Part shown: positions 1 to 4,981 of the stretch, piece by piece
Layout of the letters: each line of letters opens with the position of its first letter
How positions within the stretch are numbered: the first letter of the stretch is position 1
Assembly: GCA_046483125.1 (NCBI GenBank)
Contig: JAWODU010000002.1
Span: 1 to 12,813, forward strand
Length of the DNA stretch: 12,813 bases
Source of the DNA: JAWODU01 sp046483125
GTDB taxonomy: Bacteria; Verrucomicrobiota; Kiritimatiellia; UBA8416; JAWODU01
Reading direction: 5' to 3'
The notes under the pieces: generated by a model
What the model saw: only the letters and a program-made list of their open reading frames with translations
Told to the model about the DNA's origin: nothing
Databases searched by the model: none
Position numbers and translations under genes: made by a program

Positions 1-2
1 TC

Positions 3-866
3 GACCAGGACGGAGACGGTCTTGACGCCGGCCAGGAGGCATTGCTGGGGACTAGCGATCTGAGCGCGGATTCCGACGGGGACGGCACGGGGGAGAAGGC
101 CGAAGTCGATGCCGGAACGGACCCCGCCGATCCCGCTTCGTTCCCGGCGGCTGTTTCCGGCTCAATCATCTATTCCGGTCCACAGACAGGCGCCGTTCGC
201 ATTGCGGCAAATACCCATGACGCGCTCTGGCCTGCGGAAAACAGCGTAGAACTCGAATCTCCCGGCAGTTACAGCATTACAAACCTGCCCACTCTTTCAA
301 ACTACTGGCTCTTTGCGTATATCGACAAGGACGGTAACCGGTCTAATGAATGCTGGGAGGCCGCGGGCAGTTATGCGGCAAATCCCCTTTATCTCACCGA
401 AAGCTTTTCCGGCGCCGATATCACGGTCACCAATCCTCCCGACCAGGACGCCGACGGCATGCCGGATTGCTGGGAAAATACTTACAATCTCAATCCTCAG
501 GATAATGGCGACAAGTTAGGAGACCCCGACGTGGATGGCCTCACAAATCTTGAAGAGTTTCAGCAGAACACCGATCCGCATAATCCCGACACAGACGGGG
601 ACGGGCAATATGACGGCGGCGGATTTATTCACATTAAGTTCGACGCCGTTTCCCTACAGCCGGTTTCCGGGGGCGTGGCCGTGAATATCGCCTGCCCCGA
701 CAACTACGTAAACAATCTCGACATTTTCGCCCGCACCGATCTCGTAAAAGGCGACTGGTCGCTCGTTCACACCACAAACGCGAATCTCACAACCCACAGG
801 ACCAGGTGGTTCGATCCTCAATCTGCTTCTCAGAAGACCCGCTTCTACGCCGCCGGAAACGTCTGA
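3..866 (+). CDS. C-terminal part of a TSP3-repeat calcium-binding protein (5' end outside window)
   Basis: The reading frame is open from the window edge, so this is the last 287 residues of a longer protein and the true start is not visible. At least four acidic calcium-loop motifs of the thrombospondin type 3 kind are seen: DQDGDG at the very start, DSDGDG about 20 residues later, DQDADG near residue 145 and DTDGDG near residue 200, each followed by the usual acidic and TDP-type residues. Between the motif pairs is a beta-rich segment of about 90 residues (near 50-140) resembling a carboxypeptidase-regulatory or prealbumin-like domain. The last 75 residues resemble the C-terminal beta domain, ending in an FYxA-type motif, that is common on such proteins in Kiritimatiellota and Lentisphaerota. 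The family is normally exported or surface-attached; its specific function is unknown. The stop codon (864-866) lies inside the first unit of a tandem repeat array, so the gene ends where the mobile-element cluster begins. Confidence 0.8.
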   Translation, partial: DQDGDGLDAGQEALLGTSDLSADSDGDGTGEKAEVDAGTDPADPASFPAAVSGSIIYSGPQTGAVRIAANTHDALWPAENSVELESPGSYSITNLPTLSNYWLFAYIDKDGNRSNECWEAAGSYAANPLYLTESFSGADITVTNPPDQDADGMPDCWENTYNLNPQDNGDKLGDPDVDGLTNLEEFQQNTDPHNPDTDGDGQYDGGGFIHIKFDAVSLQPVSGGVAVNIACPDNYVNNLDIFARTDLVKGDWSLVHTTNANLTTHRTRWFDPQSASQKTRFYAAGNV

Positions 867-896
867 AGGGTCTCTGAAGGGTCATCTGAAGGGTCA
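862..896 (+). repeat. Tandem array of TCTGAAGGGTC(A), three units
   Basis: Three consecutive units are present at 862-872 (11 bp), 873-884 (12 bp) and 885-896 (12 bp), each reading TCTGAAGGGTC with a final A in the last two. The first unit supplies the stop codon of the upstream gene. The last unit runs into the left inverted repeat of the RAYT element, sharing its TCA. A related array in the opposite orientation lies at 3505-3547. Confidence 0.85.
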
Positions 897-909
897 GTCC
901 TCGCATTTC
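894..909 (+). repeat. Left terminal inverted repeat of the RAYT element
   Basis: The sequence TCAGTCCTCGCATTTC is perfectly complementary to 1966-1981. It overlaps the stop codon of the RAYT gene (908-910, minus strand), so the gene runs into its own end repeat. Confidence 0.8.
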
Positions 910-1927
910 AGCATAACTTCTTTTTGAGCTTTGTCTTCAGTGCTGTAATACTTCGCTTCTGGTTCGATGCCGCCTCTTTCAGGTGCCTGCTCAGGTTGGC
1001 CGGCGTGCCCATCGACAACCGCTCACTGATCCAGCCCGAATTAACCATTGTATGCTTGTGCAATTCCGCGGCAAGAAGACATTTCAATTCATGCCCTTTT
1101 GCCATCCCTTCAAGCTCGCAATCCTTTACCCCCGCCACCTCCAGGCCTCTTTTCACTATGCGCTCTGCTTCCCGTTCATCGTGGAGCCTTACCGCTTTGC
1201 CGCTGTATGACCGTCTCTGCCTGCCGCTGATCGTCTCGCTGAGTTTGCCGAGCAGTTTCTCTCTAAATGTGTCTGTTCCCAGATACCACCCGTAACGGAT
1301 AGACTGCCACTCCTCCCAGTACGCCCTTCTGCCTTCCGCCTTGCCCAGCGAGTATACGCGGTCTCTCATGTACTGCGCATACCTTCTGCGCGCCCGGCTG
1401 TCATCCTCCAAACCGAGGCTTCCATACACTCGCCTTACCTCCAGCCGCTTTGGCCTTTTGATCTTCGGCCCAACGTAATGACTGTAGCTGCTGTAAGGGT
1501 ATGTGCCGAGATCAAACGGTTTGTCTTTCCCGAGCATATGCGCCCTGGCCGGATTAAGGTGAATATACGTGCTGAGGGTGTCGAAATATCCTTCGGACTC
1601 CGCATCGACAGGCAAAGCTTTGTAGCGTCCTTGAAACACATGCCCGCGTTGTCCGTGCCGCCTGTTGAATCGCAGGGAATACGCTCCGAGAAACCATTTC
1701 ATCCCCGCAACAAGATTCGCTTCCGGTGTCTCCACCAGCCAATGGAAATGATTGGGCAGCAAAGCCCACGCGTGTATCTTCCAGCCTGTACGTTCACACA
1801 CCTGTTCGGTTGCCTTATCAAAGAGATCGTAGTCCAGGGGATCCTTGAAGACTTTCCGGCCACGGTCCCCACGGTTCATCACGTGGTACACCGCACCCTC
1901 ATATTCAATTCGCGGTTTTCTCGGCAT
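908..1927 (-). CDS. REP-associated tyrosine transposase (RAYT, Y1_Tnp/HUH family)
   Basis: This is a single-strand DNA transposase of the IS200-like HUH family, 339 residues. The N-terminal Y1 domain (about residues 5-135) begins with the typical RAYT opening (PRKPRIEYEG, then YHVMNRG near 14-20). The HUH metal motif is NHFHWLVE at residues 59-66. The probable catalytic tyrosine is Y121 in the TYIHLNPARA motif. RAYTs of this longer class carry a C-terminal helix-turn-helix, and WISERLSMGT near residues 300-310 fits the usual W-I-x-x-R-L-x-M-G motif. ATG at 1927 is the only usable start because an in-frame TGA lies five codons upstream. An AGGAGG sequence on the minus strand (1951-1956) sits about 22 nt upstream, further than ideal. 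No frameshift or stop is seen and the catalytic residues are intact, so the enzyme may be active. RAYTs normally act on REP-type palindromes, but here the gene has inverted-repeat ends of its own. Confidence 0.9.
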   Translation of the reverse strand: MPRKPRIEYEGAVYHVMNRGDRGRKVFKDPLDYDLFDKATEQVCERTGWKIHAWALLPNHFHWLVETPEANLVAGMKWFLGAYSLRFNRRHGQRGHVFQGRYKALPVDAESEGYFDTLSTYIHLNPARAHMLGKDKPFDLGTYPYSSYSHYVGPKIKRPKRLEVRRVYGSLGLEDDSRARRRYAQYMRDRVYSLGKAEGRRAYWEEWQSIRYGWYLGTDTFREKLLGKLSETISGRQRRSYSGKAVRLHDEREAERIVKRGLEVAGVKDCELEGMAKGHELKCLLAAELHKHTMVNSGWISERLSMGTPANLSRHLKEAASNQKRSITALKTKLKKKLC

Positions 1928-1965
1928 CCCGCAATATCTTCAACTACACTCCTCCTGACAATGCA

Positions 1966-1981
1966 GAAATGCGAGGACTGA
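1966..1981 (+). repeat. Right terminal inverted repeat of the RAYT element
   Basis: GAAATGCGAGGACTGA is the exact reverse complement of 894-909. It lies 39-54 nt upstream of the RAYT start codon, so on the minus strand it falls in the promoter/leader region of that gene. Confidence 0.8.
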
Positions 1982-1992
1982 GATATATGAAA

Positions 1993-2065
1993 AGCGGACG
2001 ACCTTAATTCTGATATAGTGCTATTAAAAACAGCGGCACTTAAACAGAAAGGAGGACCGTCCGCT
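1993..2065 (+). promoter_or_regulatory. Stem-loop that would occlude the IS110 transposase start; possible extended -10 inside
   Basis: AGCGGACG (1993-2000) is perfectly complementary to CGTCCGCT (2058-2065), which lies between the Shine-Dalgarno (GGAGG, 2051-2055) and the ATG at 2066. An inner AGTGC/GCACT stem (about 2018-2039) could stack within it. A transcript entering from outside would carry the whole stem. A transcript started at the extended -10-like sequence TGATATAGT (2011-2019; five of six matches to TATAAT plus the TG) would lack the left strand and be free to translate. No good -35 is visible 17 bp upstream of that -10. Confidence 0.45.
1996..2003 (+). repeat. Left subterminal inverted repeat of the IS110 element
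   Basis: GGACGACC pairs exactly with GGTCGTCC at 3426-3433. The bases 1993-2000 (AGCGGACG) also pair with a sequence just before the transposase start codon. Confidence 0.6.
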
Positions 2066-3124
2066 ATGAGTAAGAGGAACGTGTACATGGCCATAGATGC
2101 GCATGCAAGAAATTGTGTACTGGGCAACATGAATGCAGGAGGGGATTTCCAGCATTCCTGGAGGTTCAAGACCTCGGAGAAGGAATTGGTTCGTCATGTA
2201 AAAGGGGTCGAAGGCCAAGAGAAGCAACTGGCCATAGAAGAAGGCCCGCTGACATACTGGATAGCGCAGACCATCAGGCCCTATGTCGATGAGGTTGTGA
2301 TAGCCGATCCTAAGAAGAACCCTTCCATCAGCCAGAACGCCATGAAAGGAGATAAAGTTGATGTCCGGCAGTTGTGCCGGTTGCTGAGACTGAACGAACT
2401 GAAGCGGGTATATCATCCGCAAGAAAATGAGCGAGCTGTCTTCAAGGCGACTGTACAATAGTACATCGATTTCCGGAAGCAGGAGTCTACACTGAAGCGG
2501 AAGCTCAAAGCCAAGTTCCGGAGCTGGGGTGTTCCCGATGTTGAAGGTACTGTGCCATATCATCCCGAGAAGCGGAACGACTTCCTTGCCCTTGTAAAGC
2601 AGAAGACGATACGCAACCAGCTTTCAAGGTTGTATGTGTTGCTGGATTCCGCATTGAGAATGCAGGAGTTGTCTTTAGAAGAAGCCTTGCGCCTGGCCCG
2701 AAAATATCCTGAGATCATCGAATTCAAGAAAATACCCGGAGTCGGTGATGTTGGAGCGTTGATCTTTGATGCATATATACAGACGCCTCATCGGTTCAGC
2801 CGTAAATCCCATCTGTATCGATACTGCCAGCTGGGGATCACTGATCGGACCAGCGACGGTAAACCGCTGCGTTTCAAACGGCTTGATCGTGAAGGCAATA
2901 GCGAACTCAAAGCAATGAGTTATCGTGCTTTCCTGGCCGCGATGCGTATAAAGCGGCAGAATGAAGTGCGTGTGTTCTTCGAAAATGCGTGTCGGATTAC
3001 GCGTAATGCCACACGCGCCAGACTGAACACACAACGTAAGATTATCTCCGTGATGCATGGCATCTGGAGGAAAGGAGAAGAATACAAACCGGAAATGTTT
3101 CTCGGTTCCGATAAATCATGCTGA
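2066..3124 (+). pseudogene. IS110-family (DEDD) transposase split by an in-frame TAG
   Basis: ATG 2066 follows AAAGGAGG at 10 nt spacing and is a better start than upstream in-frame codons. The frame runs to a TAG at 2459-2461 (codon 132), then continues in the same frame without a shift to TGA at 3122-3124, about 351 residues in all and normal for IS110. The N-terminal DEDD RuvC-like domain shows D11 (IDAHAR), E59 (AIEEG) and D96/D99 (KGDKVDVRQL). The segment after the stop (YIDFRKQ...) is the usual coiled linker. The C-terminal Tnp_20 domain has the helix-hairpin-helix IPGVGDVGA near residue 223 and a probable catalytic serine S263 in RTSDGK. Known IS110 recombinases use the DEDD and serine sites together with a bridge RNA. 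The stop replaces a single linker codon, perhaps CAG (Gln). The element is therefore probably defective in cis unless TAG is suppressed, although both domains look otherwise well preserved, which suggests a recent mutation. Confidence 0.85.
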
Positions 3125-3425
3125 CTGAATAGACAGGCATGATTGCCGATCTGAGTGCGAAGATTCGGTCTGTCGGATCCGGGTTGCCGGGATCAGGCTC
3201 GACACCAGGGTCTAGCCTTTCGCTTCGGCGATTGAAAGCTCAAAGGTCTGAGTAGCCGCCCGGCTGTTATACCCAATATGACTATGGCCTCCGCAAGTGC
3301 GGAGAAAGCCCAGATGGATGACTGGAACATGAGACCGCACTGTCATACAAATCCGGTCAACAGACCGATGACACAAACTCAACCGGGTCAGTAATTGATG
3401 CCGCCAACGTTTTCAGTAACGCAAC
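3114..3425 (+). ncRNA. Candidate IS110/IS1111 bridge RNA region
   Basis: The 300 nt between the transposase stop and the right inverted repeat contain no convincing ORF but many consecutive stem-loops. These are AATCATGC/GCATGATT (3114-3121 with 3137-3144, spanning the transposase stop), CCGATCT/AGATTCGG with a bulge (3146-3152 with 3161-3168, immediately adjacent) and GATCC/GGATC (3176-3194). Next come CTTTCGC-TTCG-GCG...GAAAG (3217-3238, a UUCG tetraloop), GGC-CTCCGCA/TGCGGAG-GCC (3286-3310), ATGAC/GTCAT closing a 19-nt open loop (3318-3346), and CGGTC-AACA-GACCG (3354-3367). In the IS1111 group the bridge RNA is encoded in this position, and its internal loops base-pair with target and donor DNA. 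The 19-nt loop is a possible guide loop; this is inference. The exact RNA ends and promoter cannot be read from the sequence. Confidence 0.6.
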
Positions 3426-3433
3426 GGTCGTCC
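3426..3433 (+). repeat. Right subterminal inverted repeat of the IS110 element
   Basis: GGTCGTCC is the exact reverse complement of 1996-2003. The true right end probably lies a few bases further on. Confidence 0.6.
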
Positions 3434-3434
3434 A

Positions 3435-3459
3435 GTGAAGCCAGGAAAAAGGCTTTCAC
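3435..3459 (+). other. Stem-loop at the right edge of the IS110 element
   Basis: GTGAAGCC (3435-3442) pairs with GGCTTTCAC (3451-3459), with one bulged T and an A-rich loop. It abuts or overlaps the right end of the IS. It has no following T-tract, so it is not a clear terminator. It may be the remains of the structured target into which the IS inserted. Confidence 0.4.
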
Positions 3460-3486
3460 ATGGAGCAGGGGGATTACGTCTTGACT

Positions 3487-3690
3487 TCACTTTTCATGGA
3501 TGACTTTGTTGACCCTTTGTTTGACCCTTTGTTCCCTTTGTTGACCCTTTATCCGTCTCATCATCCGGCAACTCACCCCGATTATCTCCGCCGCTTCAAA
3601 CCACTGCAGTTCTCCTCTCATCGCTCGCATGATCACTTCCTGTATTTTCATAGCCCGATCTACCGCGGACCGAAGATACTCGCTCATCAT
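3487..3690 (-). pseudogene. N-terminal fragment of an ISNCY-like (helix-turn-helix) transposase
   Basis: The minus-strand frame begins at ATG 3690 (or the adjacent in-frame ATG) behind AAAGGAGGG, a good ribosome binding site. The first 48 residues look like the N-terminal helix-turn-helix of ISNCY/IS481-like transposases: KIQEVIMRAMRGE, then EAAEIIGVSCRMMRRIK. In intact family members the arginine-rich helix is followed by a further DNA-binding region and a DDE catalytic domain. Here the homology ends abruptly at about 3547, and the remaining 19 residues are merely the translation of the tandem array at 3505-3547. The fragment is thus a truncated remnant without a catalytic domain. Family assignment rests on the short motif only; another HTH-type IS family is possible. 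Confidence 0.55.
3505..3547 (-). repeat. Tandem array of GGGTCAACAAA-type units
   Basis: On the plus strand the units are TTTGTTGACCC (3505-3515), TTTGTTTGACCC (3516-3527), TTTGTTCCC (3528-3536, shortened) and TTTGTTGACCC (3537-3547). Read on the minus strand each unit is GGGTCAACAAA-like. The period (11-12 bp) and GGGTCA core match the array at 862-896, in opposite orientation. The left edge of the transposase fragment coincides with the end of the array. Confidence 0.75.
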
Positions 3691-3724
3691 TCGCCCTCCT
3701 TTGGCGAGTACCTTCGGTCAATCG

Positions 3725-3765
3725 ACCGGACAGATCACATACCAAAACCACCGGACAAATCACAT
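3725..3765 (-). repeat. Direct repeats, probable end sequences of the truncated IS
   Basis: ACCGGACAGATCACAT (3725-3740) recurs as ACCGGACAAATCACAT (3750-3765), 15 of 16 identical, 25 bp apart. They lie 35-75 bp upstream of the transposase fragment. On the minus strand they read ATGTGATYTGTCCGGT, resembling the terminal transposase-binding sites of IS481/ISNCY-type elements. The outer IS boundary is probably near 3770-3780, but no partner end is present to confirm it. Confidence 0.45.
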
Positions 3766-3791
3766 GTTACCGACACAAATAGAGATTTAGC

Positions 3792-3820
3792 TTGATCAGA
3801 CCCGCGCAAAGCAGTATTAG
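3792..3820 (+). promoter_or_regulatory. Possible sigma70-type promoter for the mglA-like gene
   Basis: TTGATC (3792-3797) and TATTAG (3815-3820) are separated by exactly 17 bp, each matching four of six consensus bases. The start would fall about 55 nt upstream of the GTPase ATG at 3884. It sits just outside the probable end of the truncated IS. Confidence 0.35.
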
Positions 3821-3883
3821 GTGACTTTGCAGATACAGAACCCTTAAGGATCAAGTCCCGAATAATTACCGGAAGCCGGAATC

Positions 3884-4513
3884 ATGTCGTTTGTCAATCT
3901 TCAGAAAAAAGAGATAAACTTCAAGATCGTTTACTACGGCCCCCCGTTGTGCGGAAAAACGACCAACCTCGAGTACCTTCATTCCGCGATACCCGATGAT
4001 TCAAAAGGCAAAATGACGATGCTCTCCACGCAGGAGGACCGCACGCTTTATTTTGACTTCCTGCCCCTGCGATCAAACGCGATAAAGGGTTTCGTGTCGC
4101 GGTTCCAGCTTTACACGGTACCCGGCCAGCCCATCTACAACCAGACCAGGCGTATTGTGCTGACCGGCGTGGACGGGCTCGTGTTTGTGGCCGATTCTCA
4201 GTGGAGCGAAATGGAACATAACGCCGAAAGTTTCCAGAATCTTCAGGACAATCTCAACACTTACAAAAGATCCCTGCACAGCATCCCCTACGTGCTCCAG
4301 TTCAACAAGCGGGACCTTCCCGACATCGCGCCGACTGAATACATGGATTTCATGCTCAATCAGGGTGAGGAAAAAGCTCCCTGCTTTGAATCCATTGCCA
4401 CCGAAGGGGAAGGCGTACAGGATACACTCAACGCAGTATGCAAAATGGTAATCGCGCAGTTCGTCAAAGAAAACGTCGGCTCACGGGCCGCGACAGCCGC
4501 CAAAGGTGAATAA
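3884..4513 (+). CDS. MglA-type small Ras-like GTPase
   Basis: This 209-residue protein is a single-domain prokaryotic GTPase of the MglA group, which in known cases sets cell polarity and directs motility or type IV pili by switching between GTP and GDP forms. It opens with the family's signature MSFVNL...EINFKIVYYGP. The P-loop is GPPLCGKTT at residues 19-27. Switch I carries EDRTLYFDFLP at 51-61. The switch II motif is TVPGQ at 78-82, where MglA proteins have this in place of the eukaryotic DxxG. The base-specificity motif NKRD is at 141-144 and the SxxxGEG G5 loop at 170-177. All nucleotide-binding elements are present, so activity is likely. The ribosome binding site is weak (GGAAG at 3871-3875), but ATG fits the family start exactly. 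It is followed 18 nt later by a roadblock/LC7 gene, the usual GTPase-activating partner. No motility genes lie in the window, so its cellular role is open. Confidence 0.93.
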   Translation: MSFVNLQKKEINFKIVYYGPPLCGKTTNLEYLHSAIPDDSKGKMTMLSTQEDRTLYFDFLPLRSNAIKGFVSRFQLYTVPGQPIYNQTRRIVLTGVDGLVFVADSQWSEMEHNAESFQNLQDNLNTYKRSLHSIPYVLQFNKRDLPDIAPTEYMDFMLNQGEEKAPCFESIATEGEGVQDTLNAVCKMVIAQFVKENVGSRAATAAKGE

Positions 4514-4531
4514 ACAGCAGAGGATAAAGAG

Positions 4532-4981
4532 ATGTCCGCCCAGACGTTGAACGAAGAACAGAGCCGGGCCATCCATCGCGTTCTCGACAAGCTTAAGAAG
4601 GACACGGACGCCGGGACTGCCCTGGTTACCGACAGCGGAGGCAATATCCTGGCTTATGTGGCCGACGAAGATGACGAATCACTTCAAACCGTCGCGGCAC
4701 TGGTTGCCGGATCGTTTTCAGCCACCCGTGAGCTCGCGTCTCTGATAGGCGAGCAGGAATTCCATGCCATTTTTCACCAGGGCGAGAAAACCAGCATCTT
4801 CATACGCTGTATCGCGTCCACGTTCCTTCTGCTCGTTGTTCTGGGTCCTGAAACGACGGAAGGGCTCGTACGGCTCTACTCGGAAAAAGTGGCCAAACAG
4901 TTACTGCCTCTCCTCGTGGAAACGCGCCGCGAAACAGGGCCCCTCTCGCTTGAGATCGACAACGACGCGGATGTTTTTTAA
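4532..4981 (+). CDS. Roadblock/LC7-domain protein, probable MglB-like partner of the GTPase
   Basis: The 149-residue protein has a roadblock/LC7 fold: an N-terminal helix (about 5-24), the TALVTDSGGNILAY strand pair (29-42), a long central helix (about 50-72), the strands containing FIRCIAS and LLLVVLG (90-105), and a C-terminal helix (107-130). It ends with a short acidic tail. Proteins of this fold dimerise and bind Ras-like GTPases; MglB is the GTPase-activating protein of MglA. The start ATG 4532 has AGAGG (4519-4523) at 8 nt. It follows the GTPase gene by 18 nt, so the two are almost certainly co-transcribed, here in the order mglA then mglB (the reverse of Myxococcus). The last four bases overlap the end of the convergent glycosyltransferase gene. 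Assignment as a GAP is inferred from context. Confidence 0.85.
   Translation: MSAQTLNEEQSRAIHRVLDKLKKDTDAGTALVTDSGGNILAYVADEDDESLQTVAALVAGSFSATRELASLIGEQEFHAIFHQGEKTSIFIRCIASTFLLLVVLGPETTEGLVRLYSEKVAKQLLPLLVETRRETGPLSLEIDNDADVF

Larger units (their letters stand above)
894..1981 (-). mobile_element. RAYT (Y1/HUH transposase) element bounded by inverted repeats
   Basis: The minus-strand RAYT gene is enclosed by TCAGTCCTCGCATTTC at 894-909 and its exact reverse complement at 1966-1981. After one mismatch the match continues inward for four more bases (GCAT on both sides), giving 20 of 21 matching positions. The element is about 1.09 kb. No target duplication is evident, as expected for HUH enzymes. 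The left end overlaps the GGGTCA-type array and the right end is followed within a few bases by an IS110 element. Confidence 0.7.
1989..3436 (+). mobile_element. IS110-family insertion sequence, IS1111-like arrangement (ends approximate)
   Basis: The element contains a DEDD-type transposase, a short left non-coding end (about 75 nt) and a long right non-coding end (about 300 nt). GGACGACC at 1996-2003 and its reverse complement GGTCGTCC at 3426-3433 form subterminal inverted repeats. IS1111-group elements have subterminal repeats set a few bases in from the true ends and carry their bridge RNA downstream of the transposase, which fits this layout. The boundaries given assume about 7 bp outside the left repeat and 3 bp outside the right repeat, as in characterised IS1111-group members; they are estimates. 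The transposase carries a nonsense codon. Confidence 0.75.

Noticed and set aside
1478..1981. 167-residue plus-strand frame over the RAYT gene
   Set aside because: Antisense to an intact HUH transposase.
2459..2461. Genome-wide TAG reassignment to explain the split transposase
   Set aside because: recD2 and the 7490-7672 gene end with TAG at sensible positions.
862..3547. CRISPR array
   Set aside because: The repeated units are 11-12 bp, directly tandem and without spacers, and no cas gene is present.
3460..3795. 111-residue plus-strand frame over the truncated transposase
   Set aside because: It reads through the tandem array and IS end repeats, with low-complexity content; the minus strand carries the transposase motif.
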